Assembly: GCA_963815665.1 (NCBI GenBank)
Contig: CAWFHN010000014.1
Coordinates: forward strand, 62,001-126,000
From: DASUPK01 sp963815665
GTDB lineage: Bacteria > Actinomycetota > Thermoleophilia > Solirubrobacterales > 70-9
DNA length: 64,000 nt
Direction of reading: 5' to 3'
Made by a program: the position numbers and the translations under genes
The notes under the pieces: model-generated
Told to the model about the DNA's origin: nothing
Databases searched by the model: none
Seen by the model: the letters and a program-made list of their open reading frames with translations, nothing else
In this document: one piece after another, positions 50,815 through 58,374 of the stretch
Position numbering within the stretch: position 1 is the first letter of the stretch
How the letters are laid out: the number at the start of each line of letters is the position of its first letter

Positions 50815-52821
50815 TCATGAGCTCTGGAGGAGGAAGTAGAGGCCGAGCCCGGCGAAGCCGGTGACCAGGAGCAGGGCGTAGGAGCGGAGGTATCCGGATT
50901 GGGCGCCGCGCACTCCGGCGCTGACACCCCGCACCACGTCGGTCACGCCCACCACGATCCCCTGCACGACGTAGCGCTCGAAGGTGGAGTTGGCCCAGCG
51001 GCCGACCGCCAGCGCCGGGCGGACGATCAGCACGTCGATCGCCTCGTCGAAGTACCACTTGTGCTCCAGGAAGTCGTGCAGCCAGGGGAACCGGCGGCGC
51101 AGCGCCGCGGCCCAGTCGCGGTCACGGAGGAAGAAGAGATAGGCGATGGCGATGCCCGTGATCGAGACGAGGCCCCCGACGGCGAGGCCCGTCCAGGCGG
51201 CGGAGGTCGAGGGCTCGATCTCGTAGAGCTTGGAGCCCTCGAAGGAGCCCTGTAGGAAGTTGTGCAGCACCTGGTCCACTCCGGGCACCTGGATGTAGCC
51301 GGCGAACAGGGCCCCGAAGCCGAGCACGGACATCGCGATCTTCATCGGCCACTCCCGCTCGGCGATCTGGTGACTGGGCCCTGGGAAGCCGATCTCCGTG
51401 TCCTCCTTCTCGCCCGTCCCCGGGTTCTCCGGCTCGGCGTGGTGGAGGTGGCCCTGCTCGAGCTCCCGGGCCTCCTCGCAGGGCTCGCCGAAGGCGACGC
51501 GGAAGCCGATCCGGAACGAGTATGCGGCGGTGAGCAGCGCCCCGACGTAGCCGCCGATGGTGAAGATCCAGTAGAAGCCGCCGCGGGTGGCGGCCACCGC
51601 CAGGATCTCGTCCTTGGAGAAGAAGCCCGAGGTCCCTGGGAAGGCTGCGAGGGCCAGCGCCCCGATGATCAGCAGCGTCATCGTGAACGGCATGCTGCGC
51701 CGGAAGCCGCCCATCAGGTCGATGTTCTGGCGGTTCGCCATCGCCCCGATCACCGAGCCCGCCGCCATGAACAGCAGCGCCTTGAAGAAGGCGTGGGTCA
51801 TCAGGTGGAAGAGGCCCGCCGAGTACGCGCCGATTCCCACCCCGACGACCATGTAGCCGATCTGGCTCATCGTCGAGTAGGCGATGATCCTCTTCAGGTC
51901 GATGACGACCAGCGCGATCGTCGCCGAGATCAGCAGGGTGACCAGGCCGACGAAGGCGGCGATGTCGGCCGCCGTCGGGGCGAGCTCGAAGAGCGGGTGG
52001 AAGCGGGCGATCAGGTACACGCCCGCGGTCACCATCGTGGCGGCGTGGATCAGCGCGGAGACTGGGGTGGGCCCCTCCATCGCGTCCGGCAGCCAGGTGT
52101 GGAACGGGATCTGGGCCGACTTGGCGAAGGCGCCGACCAGCAGCAGGCAGCAGATAGCGACGGCCACTCCCTGGTTGGTGTGGAAGGTCCCCTGCGCCTT
52201 GTCGAAGAGCCCGAGCAGGTCGAAGGTGCCCAGGTCGCGGAAGATGAAGAAGGCGGCGAGCACCATGCCGATGTCGCCGACCACGTTGATCACGAAGGCC
52301 TTCATCCCCGCGCCCGTCGCCGTCGTGCGGCGGTACCAGAAGCTGATCAGCGCGTAGGAGGCGAAGCCGACGAACGCCCAGCCCACGATCAGCAGCACCA
52401 GGTTCCCCGCCAGGACCAGCAGCAGCATCGAGAAGACGAAGAAGTTGAGGTAGGCGAAGAAGCGGTTGAAGCCCCGATCCGAGGTCAGGTACGAGATCGA
52501 GTAGAGGTGGATCATGGTCGAGATCCCGCTCACCACCAGGCACATGAAGATCGAGAGCGGGTCGACCAGGACGTTGAGCTGGATGTTCAGCCCGGCGGCG
52601 CTGGCGTAGTCGTAGAGCGAGGAGGTGACCTGGCGGTGCTCCACCGGCAGGTCGAGGATCTGCACGAGCATCCCGATCGAGGCCAGGAAGGAGAGGCCGA
52701 TCATCGCGGTCCCGATCCAGCCCGCGCTGCGGCCCGGCAGCCGCTTGAAGCCGAGGCCGATGATCAGCGTCCCCGCGAGCGGGAATGCCAGGACCAGCCA
52801 GCCGTAGGAGGTCGCGCTCAC
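50815..52821 (-). CDS. nuoL: NADH-quinone oxidoreductase subunit L
   Basis: 668 residues, the largest antiporter-like subunit, with the lateral C-terminal helix. VDPLSIFMCLVVSGISTMIHLYS, FAKSAQIPFHTWLPDAMEGP, and FFKALLFMAAGSVIGAM match the family. A hydrophilic loop of about 70 residues with Glu/His (EEARELEQGHLHHAEPENPG) lies near residue 450. GTG start, seven bases after the nuoK stop. Confidence 0.95.
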   Translation of the reverse strand: MSATSYGWLVLAFPLAGTLIIGLGFKRLPGRSAGWIGTAMIGLSFLASIGMLVQILDLPVEHRQVTSSLYDYASAAGLNIQLNVLVDPLSIFMCLVVSGISTMIHLYSISYLTSDRGFNRFFAYLNFFVFSMLLLVLAGNLVLLIVGWAFVGFASYALISFWYRRTTATGAGMKAFVINVVGDIGMVLAAFFIFRDLGTFDLLGLFDKAQGTFHTNQGVAVAICCLLLVGAFAKSAQIPFHTWLPDAMEGPTPVSALIHAATMVTAGVYLIARFHPLFELAPTAADIAAFVGLVTLLISATIALVVIDLKRIIAYSTMSQIGYMVVGVGIGAYSAGLFHLMTHAFFKALLFMAAGSVIGAMANRQNIDLMGGFRRSMPFTMTLLIIGALALAAFPGTSGFFSKDEILAVAATRGGFYWIFTIGGYVGALLTAAYSFRIGFRVAFGEPCEEARELEQGHLHHAEPENPGTGEKEDTEIGFPGPSHQIAEREWPMKIAMSVLGFGALFAGYIQVPGVDQVLHNFLQGSFEGSKLYEIEPSTSAAWTGLAVGGLVSITGIAIAYLFFLRDRDWAAALRRRFPWLHDFLEHKWYFDEAIDVLIVRPALAVGRWANSTFERYVVQGIVVGVTDVVRGVSAGVRGAQSGYLRSYALLLVTGFAGLGLYFLLQSS

Positions 52822-52828
52822 CGGTTCG

Positions 52829-53128
52829 TCAGCCCCTGAGCGAGCGCAGGTCGTCGACGTTGAGCGGGATCCGGCGCCTGTAGGCGGCGACGATGATCCC
52901 CAGCCCCACCACCACCTCGCAGGCCGCGATCACCATCACGATCAGCGCGAAGACCTGACCGTCCTGGTTGCCGAGCGAGCGGGAGAAGGCGAGCAGCGCC
53001 AGGTTGCCGGCGTTCAGCATCAGCTCCAGGCAGAGCAGGATGACCAGGGGGCTGCGGCGCAGGAGCACTCCGGACACACCCACTGCGAACAGCAACGCCG
53101 ACAGCACTAGGTACCAGGTGATGTCCAT
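52829..53128 (-). CDS. nuoK: NADH-quinone oxidoreductase subunit K
   Basis: 99 residues, three membrane helices, with the conserved Glu in ILLCLELMLNAGNLALLAF (helix 2) and in MVIAACEVVVGLGIIVA (helix 3). Start overlaps the nuoJ stop by one base (TAATG). Confidence 0.95.
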   Translation of the reverse strand: MDITWYLVLSALLFAVGVSGVLLRRSPLVILLCLELMLNAGNLALLAFSRSLGNQDGQVFALIVMVIAACEVVVGLGIIVAAYRRRIPLNVDDLRSLRG

Positions 53129-53754
53129 TACGCCGTCTCCGTGGGGGCGGGGGAGGGGGGCCCGGCGGGCGACCTGTCGCCGATCGGCGGCGGGGCCGTC
53201 CGAGGATCTTTTCGCGGCTCAGTCGGAGTTCCCGCCGGGCCCCCCTCCCCAGCCCCGTGGCGGCCTGCCAGGACTACTGCTCCTACTGCCGCGATCAGGA
53301 GCAGGAGGGATGCGGCTTCGAAGGCGATCAGGAAGCGTTCCAGGAGGAGCTTGCCTATTGCCGAGGGGGAGCCGAAGCCCAGTTCGACGGTGGGGCCCGT
53401 GGTGTCTATCGCCTTGAGGCCCGAGCCCGTGATTGCGATTGCCAGCTCAACGAAGAGCGCGACGCCGAGCACCGGGGCGATGAAGCGCTGGCCGGGGATC
53501 GGCTCCCAGAGCGGCTCGTCTGTGTTGCCGACGTAGGCCGCGACGAAGACGTAGAGGACCATCACGGCTCCGGCGTAGACGACGATCTGGGCGGCCGCCA
53601 GGAACTCGCCCTGCAGCAGCAGGAAGAGCCCGGCCAGCGAGATCAGGTGAACGATCAGGGCGAGCACGCTGTAGAAGGGATTGCGGAGGGCGATCACCGC
53701 GATCGCGCCGCCGAGACAGCCGATCGCCCCGAGAAAGAAACAGACCTGGGTCAC
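53128..53754 (-). CDS. nuoJ: NADH-quinone oxidoreductase subunit J, C-terminus replaced by repeat element
   Basis: 208 residues. Five membrane helices (FFLGAIGCLGGAIAVIALRN; AAQIVVYAGAVMVLYVFVAA holds the pi-bulge region) end at about residue 165. The last 40 residues (about 169-208) are encoded almost wholly by the in-frame repeat element and read as a Pro/Gly-rich tail with TPTEPR and PIGDRSPA. The tail should lie outside the membrane, which may explain why it is tolerated. It lies after the inserted SnoaL gene. Confidence 0.93.
   Translation of the reverse strand: MTQVCFFLGAIGCLGGAIAVIALRNPFYSVLALIVHLISLAGLFLLLQGEFLAAAQIVVYAGAVMVLYVFVAAYVGNTDEPLWEPIPGQRFIAPVLGVALFVELAIAITGSGLKAIDTTGPTVELGFGSPSAIGKLLLERFLIAFEAASLLLLIAAVGAVVLAGRHGAGEGGPAGTPTEPRKDPRTAPPPIGDRSPAGPPSPAPTETA
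53150..53250 (+). repeat. Palindrome-ended in-frame element, copy 2 (in nuoJ)
   Basis: Perfect 20-base terminal inverted repeats (GGGGAGGGGGGCCCGGCGGG at 53150-53169, exact complement at 53231-53250) enclose the conserved blocks GGGCGACCTGTCGCCGATC and CGCGGCTCAGTCGGAGTTCC. Antisense to nuoJ. Confidence 0.92.
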
Positions 53755-53769
53755 CGGGAGGCCTCCCGG

Positions 53770-54180
53770 CTAGCGACCCTCGATCTCCGCGATCGCCTCG
53801 TCTCGTGAGCCGAACTGATGAACGCGTCTGGGCACGTCCCTATCGAATTCCCAGACCTCGAAGACGTCGACCGTGACGGGGACGCCTGCGCCGCGGCTGG
53901 TGCCGGTGATGACGTGGTGGACGAGCACCACCGCCTCTCCGACCTGCTCGTACTCCAGCGGCTCCGAGTGCCATTCATCGAAGACGTCCCGGTACTTGCG
54001 GAAGTACTCCCCAATCGCGACGGGCCCGCGAATGACGCTCTCCTCGGGGTCCACGTCATACGGATGCCATTCGAAGTCATCCGGGAGCCCGCCCAGTGCT
54101 CGGTTGAGGTCACCCGAGTTGAATGCCTCTGTGCCGGCCTGGTGGAGGGGACGAAACCGCGCCGCGAGATCCTCGGCCAC
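53770..54180 (-). CDS. SnoaL-like (NTF2-fold) protein inside the nuo operon
   Basis: 136 residues, NTF2-like cone: TEAFNSGDLNRALGGLPDD, EESVIRGPVAIGEYFRKYRD, FDEWHSEPLEYEQVGEAVVL. Not a complex I subunit. GTG 54180 has its own -10 box TAGCTT six bases upstream, overlapping the nuoI stop codon, so it can be expressed apart from the operon. Ten bases after nuoI and 15 before nuoJ. Its role is unknown; proteins of this fold bind small hydrophobic molecules or act as isomerases. Confidence 0.85.
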   Translation of the reverse strand: MAEDLAARFRPLHQAGTEAFNSGDLNRALGGLPDDFEWHPYDVDPEESVIRGPVAIGEYFRKYRDVFDEWHSEPLEYEQVGEAVVLVHHVITGTSRGAGVPVTVDVFEVWEFDRDVPRRVHQFGSRDEAIAEIEGR

Positions 54181-54186
54181 GCCCTC

Positions 54187-54192
54187 AAGCTA
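54187..54192 (-). promoter_or_regulatory. -10 box TAGCTT overlapping the nuoI stop
   Basis: On the minus strand the first three bases are the nuoI TAG stop codon; the box ends six bases before GTG 54180. Confidence 0.5.
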
Positions 54193-54768
54193 CTCGCCCT
54201 CCGAGCGCAGCGGCGTGCGGTCGATCGGCTCTGCGAGCAGCATCTCCTTCGTGAAGATCAGGTCCGAGCGGTTGTAGTCCGACATCTCGTAGTCGTGGCC
54301 CATCGTGATCGCGTCGAAGGGGCAGGCGACCTCGCAGTAGCCGCAGAAGATGCAGCGCGAGAGGTTGATCTCGTAGACCTCGGCGTAGCGCTCGCCGGCG
54401 GAGACGCGATGCTCCGGATCGTTCTCGTGGGCGACCACGCGGATGCAATCGGCCGGGCAGGCGGCGGCGCAGAGCGAGCAGCCGACGCACTTCTCGAGGC
54501 CGGTGTCCTCGAAGCGATGGAGCTTGTGGCGGCCGCGGAAGCGCTGGTAGACCGGGGTCTTCTCCTCCGGGTACTGGATCGTCACCGGGCCCTCGAGCAC
54601 CCGGCCGAAGGTGGTGCGCAGCCCGCGGAGCGTCTCGCCGAAGGCGCGGTAGGCGCCCCCGACGCCGCCCGGGCTCGGTCCGCGCTGGACCGAGATCACG
54701 TCGCTCTCGCCCTCCAAGTAGGGGAACTCCGACCAGTCCGTCTTGTCGGTGTTGAGCTTCGCCTGCAT
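54190..54768 (-). CDS. nuoI: NADH-quinone oxidoreductase subunit I
   Basis: 192 residues, the two-[4Fe-4S] ferredoxin-like subunit: CVGCSLCAAACPADCI and CIFCGYCEVACPFDAI carry clusters N6a and N6b. ATG 54768 has GGGAG about eight bases upstream. A GC-rich hairpin separates it from nuoH, making this the longest gap in the A-I part of the operon (60 bases). Confidence 0.95.
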   Translation of the reverse strand: MQAKLNTDKTDWSEFPYLEGESDVISVQRGPSPGGVGGAYRAFGETLRGLRTTFGRVLEGPVTIQYPEEKTPVYQRFRGRHKLHRFEDTGLEKCVGCSLCAAACPADCIRVVAHENDPEHRVSAGERYAEVYEINLSRCIFCGYCEVACPFDAITMGHDYEMSDYNRSDLIFTKEMLLAEPIDRTPLRSEGE

Positions 54769-54787
54769 CAGTCAGCACTCCCAGCGC

Positions 54788-54826
54788 GGGGCGCTTTGTT
54801 CGTCGTATGTGCGAATAAAGCGCCCC
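54788..54826. terminator. Intra-operon hairpin between nuoH and nuoI
   Basis: GGGGCGCTTTGTTCG (54788-54802) pairs with CGAATAAAGCGCCCC (54812-54826) with one mismatch (G-U compatible on the plus strand); nine-base loop. It starts two bases after the nuoH stop. Could attenuate transcription or set a processing end within the operon. Confidence 0.6.
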
Positions 54827-54828
54827 AC

Positions 54829-55842
54829 TCAGCTCACCGTCACGATCACCGCGGTGACGAGGACGTTCAGGGTCGCGAGCGGCAGCATCACCTTCCAGCC
54901 GAGCGCCATCAGCTGGTCGTAGCGAAGCCGGGGCAGGGTGGCCCGCACCCAGATGAAGAAGCAGACGAGCGTCAGAGTCTTGAGCACCATCCAGACCGGG
55001 TCGAGCCAGCCGGGGCCCGGTCCCATCCAGCCGCCGAGGAAGAAGGTGACCGCGATGCCCGAGACCACGAACATCTCCAGGTACTCGGCGAGCAGGTAGG
55101 AGCCGAAGCGCATCCCGCCGTACTCGGTCATGTAGCCCTGGACCAGCTCCGCGTCGGCCTCCGGCAGGTCGAACGGCGCCCGGTTCGTCTCGGCGAAGCC
55201 GGCGAGCATGAAGATCAGGAAGCCGACGATCTGGGGGACGATGTTCCAGATCCCGCCCTGCCCGTCGACGACGTGGGTGAGGGAGAGGGAGCCGGTCATC
55301 ATCACCACGCCGAGCAGTGCCAGGCCCATCGAGACCTCGTAGGAGATCAGCTGGGCGGCCGACCGCATCGCGCCGAGGAAGCTGTACTTGGAACCCGACG
55401 ACCAGCCGGCGAGCAGCAGGCCGTAGAACGAGAGCGAGCCGAAGGCGAAGAAGTAGAGGATGCCGATCGAGACGTCGATCCCGTAGAGCCCGATCCCGTC
55501 CTGGACGTTCCCGAACGGCAGGATCGCCAGCGTGACGATGCCGGAGAAGATCACGATGGCCGGGGCGATCGCGAACAGGAGCGGGACCGCCGCGTTTGGC
55601 CGGAACATCTCCTTGCCGGCGAGCTTGACGATGTCCGCCAGCGGCTGGACCAGGCCGACTGGGCCGACGCGGTTCGGGCCGTAGCGGTTCTGGAAGCGGC
55701 CGATCAGCTTGCGCTCGGCGACGGTCAGGATCGGCACGATCGCGAAGACGCCGGCGAAGATGATCAGAGACTTGACGACCATCACCCAGACGGCCTCGGT
55801 GTAGTCGACCTCGGCGAGCGGGAGCGGGATCGGCAGGCTCAT
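54829..55842 (-). CDS. nuoH: NADH-quinone oxidoreductase subunit H
   Basis: 337 residues, eight membrane helices, quinone-channel subunit. ERKLIGRFQNRYGPNRVGP and FAETNRAPFDLPEADAELVQ (quinone-site loop with conserved Glu) are diagnostic. The start overlaps the nuoG stop (ATGA). Confidence 0.96.
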   Translation of the reverse strand: MSLPIPLPLAEVDYTEAVWVMVVKSLIIFAGVFAIVPILTVAERKLIGRFQNRYGPNRVGPVGLVQPLADIVKLAGKEMFRPNAAVPLLFAIAPAIVIFSGIVTLAILPFGNVQDGIGLYGIDVSIGILYFFAFGSLSFYGLLLAGWSSGSKYSFLGAMRSAAQLISYEVSMGLALLGVVMMTGSLSLTHVVDGQGGIWNIVPQIVGFLIFMLAGFAETNRAPFDLPEADAELVQGYMTEYGGMRFGSYLLAEYLEMFVVSGIAVTFFLGGWMGPGPGWLDPVWMVLKTLTLVCFFIWVRATLPRLRYDQLMALGWKVMLPLATLNVLVTAVIVTVS

Positions 55843-58355
55843 CGCTTGGCCACCTGGATCCGCTGCGGGACACCGTTCGTGAGCACGTTGGCGTTCGCCT
55901 CGTCGGTGCCCTCGATCAGGAAGGCGGCGCCCTGTGCCATGCGCTCGCGGATGGCGACGGTTGCCTCGACGCTCTGGCCATTGACGGCGACGGTGACCTC
56001 ATCACCGTTCTCCAGCTCAAGCCGTTCGGCATCCTTCGCCGCCAACTCGAGCTTCTGCTTCGGCATCAAGAAGCGCAACGCCGGGTTCCGCTTCGTGACG
56101 TCAGCGGCCCACAGGTCGCGGTAAGTACCTAGGAGCAGCCCGTCCGCCGAGGGGTGGTCGGAGGGGGGGACCGGGGGAACTCCGACTGAGCCGCGGGATG
56201 AATCTCGGACGGCCTTTCCGTTGATCGGCGACAGGTCGCCCCCGGGCCCCCCCTCCGGCCGCCCCGGCGTCCAAGACTGCCCTGGGTCCCGGTCTCCCCA
56301 GCGGAGGCCCGTGCCTCCGATCTCCTCGTAGGTCAGGGTGTCGTAGAAGGAGACTTCGTTGGAGAGCGCTTCGAAGATGTCCGCCGGGGATTCGGCGGGG
56401 ATGTCGACACCGAGTTCCTCGGCGACGGCCGCCAGGAAGCGCCAGCCGGGGATCATGCCTTCGGGGAGCGGGACGTTCCGGCGTTGGCGCTGCAGGCGGC
56501 CATCGGGGTGAGTGACCGTGCCCTCCTTCTCGGCGAAGGTCTCCGCCGGGATGACGAGATTTGCCAGCTTGGTCGACTCGTCTTCGAAGCCGGCGATTGC
56601 GACAACGAAGCTTCCGGACAGCGCCTTGCGCCAGCCCTCGGTGTCCGGGTGGGTTCGCACTGGGTCCGCGTTGACCAGCAGCATCGCCCCCAGGTCGTGG
56701 GCCGCCAGGCGCTCCTTGATCGCCGCGCTGCGGCTGCCGGCGGGAACGGGCTCCAGGCCGGGCTTGGCTCCCGGCAGGCAGCCCACTTCGCGGAGGCCCC
56801 GCGCGTTCGACTCCTCCGGGACCTCGAGCAGGCCCGGGCCGATTCGCTTGTGCATCTCCAGCGCGCGGGCGCAGGCGTGGAGTGCCTCGACCGCTCCCGG
56901 GGTGCGCCAGAGGCGCTCGCCCCAGATGATCGTCTGGTCCGGGGCCTCGCTCAGGAGCTCGGCCATCGCCGCGGCCTCCTTCCTGAACGAGCCTTCGGTG
57001 TCGTAGCCCTCGGCGCCCAGCGCCCCGGCGAGCGCGCGGACGAAGGAGGCCGCATCGCCGGGCGCGTAGCGGACCGTCTCGTCGGCTCCTCCATCGAGCG
57101 CCGTCGGGCGCTCCGAGGCGACCATCAGCTTGGCGCGAGCGCGGCGGACCGCCTTGCGGATCCGGAGGTCGAGGATCGGCATCTCGTGCAGGGGGTCTGT
57201 GCCGATGACCAGGATCGCGTCGGCGTGGTCGAGGTCGGACATCCGCGAGCCGAGCTCGGGTCGCGAGAGATCGCCCAGAAGGCCGGGCTCCACCGGGCTG
57301 GCCGAGCTGTCGACGTTCGAGGAGCCGCCGTGGCGGAGGATCCTCTGGACCAGCCATCCCTCCTCGTTCGAGGTCCCGCCTCCGACGAGCGCGGCCGCGG
57401 ACTGGCCCGCATCCCGCAGGGCGCCGGCGACCTTGCTGACCGCCTCGTCCCAGCCGATCGGGCTGAGGCTGCCGTCGCCCGCGCGGACCATCGGGCGGGT
57501 GATCCGGTCCTCGGAGTTGAACATCTGGAAGGCGAAGCGGCCCTTGTCGCAGAGCCAGCCGTCGTCGACCTCGACGTTGTCGCGGGCCAGGACCCGCAGC
57601 ACCCGCTCGTCGCGGACGGTGAACTTGACGTTGCACTGGCTCGGGCAGAGGGTGCAGACCGAGCCCGCGTCCTCGATGTCCCAGGGCCGCGCGCGGAAGC
57701 GGTAGGTGTAGGAGGTCAGTGCGCCGACGGGGCAGAGCTCGGTGATGTTGCCGTGGAAGGGCGCGATGTATGGCCGCTCGTCGAAGGTGCCGACGAAGCT
57801 CTTGTCGCCGCGCTCCAGCAGCTGGAGCTGCTCGTCCTCCGCGATCTCCTGGCTGAAGCGGACGCAGCGGTAGCAGAGGATGCAGCGCTCGCGGTCGATC
57901 GCCACGAGCGGCGAGAGCTCCAGCGGCTTCTGGAAGTGCCGCTTGGGGTCGGTGAACCGGCTCTTGCCCGGGCCCCAGCCCATCGCGATGTCCTGCAGCG
58001 GGCACTCGCCGCCCTTGTCGCAGACGGGGCAGTCGAGAGGGTGGTTGACGAGCAGAAACTCGACGACGGCGTTCTGCGCCTCCTTCACCCGGTCGGTCTG
58101 CGTGTAGACGACCATCCCGTCGCGGATCGGCGTGGAGCAGGAGGTCTGGAGCTTCGGCATCCCCTCGATCTCCACCAGGCACATCCGGCAGGCGCCGACG
58201 GGGTCGCCGAGCTTGGGCTCGTAACAGAAGACCGGGATCTCGACGTCGCCCATCTTGGCGGCGTCGTGGAGCATCGTGCCCTCGGGCGCCGTCACCTCGC
58301 GGCCGTCGACCACCAGCGAGACGTGGTTGCGGATCTGCCGGGTCACGCGACCCAC
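55839..58355 (-). CDS. nuoG: NADH-quinone oxidoreductase subunit G, with in-frame repeat element
   Basis: 838 residues. N-terminal [2Fe-2S] N1b ligands (CYEPKLGDPVGACRMC), the CPVCDKGGECPLQD [4Fe-4S] clusters, CILCYRC, and the N7-type CTLCPSQC ... WLCDKGRF set in the molybdopterin-like domain. The repeat element (copy 3) encodes about residues 701-732, in the linker before the C-terminal beta-barrel-like domain (RFLMPKQKLELAAKDAERL), reading GDLSPI ... SSRGSVGVP. The insert lies between domains and so probably does not block assembly. Confidence 0.94.
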   Translation of the reverse strand: MGRVTRQIRNHVSLVVDGREVTAPEGTMLHDAAKMGDVEIPVFCYEPKLGDPVGACRMCLVEIEGMPKLQTSCSTPIRDGMVVYTQTDRVKEAQNAVVEFLLVNHPLDCPVCDKGGECPLQDIAMGWGPGKSRFTDPKRHFQKPLELSPLVAIDRERCILCYRCVRFSQEIAEDEQLQLLERGDKSFVGTFDERPYIAPFHGNITELCPVGALTSYTYRFRARPWDIEDAGSVCTLCPSQCNVKFTVRDERVLRVLARDNVEVDDGWLCDKGRFAFQMFNSEDRITRPMVRAGDGSLSPIGWDEAVSKVAGALRDAGQSAAALVGGGTSNEEGWLVQRILRHGGSSNVDSSASPVEPGLLGDLSRPELGSRMSDLDHADAILVIGTDPLHEMPILDLRIRKAVRRARAKLMVASERPTALDGGADETVRYAPGDAASFVRALAGALGAEGYDTEGSFRKEAAAMAELLSEAPDQTIIWGERLWRTPGAVEALHACARALEMHKRIGPGLLEVPEESNARGLREVGCLPGAKPGLEPVPAGSRSAAIKERLAAHDLGAMLLVNADPVRTHPDTEGWRKALSGSFVVAIAGFEDESTKLANLVIPAETFAEKEGTVTHPDGRLQRQRRNVPLPEGMIPGWRFLAAVAEELGVDIPAESPADIFEALSNEVSFYDTLTYEEIGGTGLRWGDRDPGQSWTPGRPEGGPGGDLSPINGKAVRDSSRGSVGVPPVPPSDHPSADGLLLGTYRDLWAADVTKRNPALRFLMPKQKLELAAKDAERLELENGDEVTVAVNGQSVEATVAIRERMAQGAAFLIEGTDEANANVLTNGVPQRIQVAKR
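56160..56256 (-). repeat. Palindrome-ended in-frame element, copy 3 (in nuoG)
   Basis: Ends GGAGGGGGGGACCGGGGG and CCCCCGGGCCCCCCCTCC are inverted repeats (17 of 18). It lies opposite in direction to copies 1 and 2, so the host gene reads the sense strand of the element. Confidence 0.9.
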
Positions 58356-58374
58356 ACACCTCTACCGCGTTCGC

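Noticed and set aside
47809..56124. Long plus-strand frames opposite the nuo genes
   Set aside because: They lack family features and are explained by GC-rich antisense shadows of well-conserved complex I subunits.
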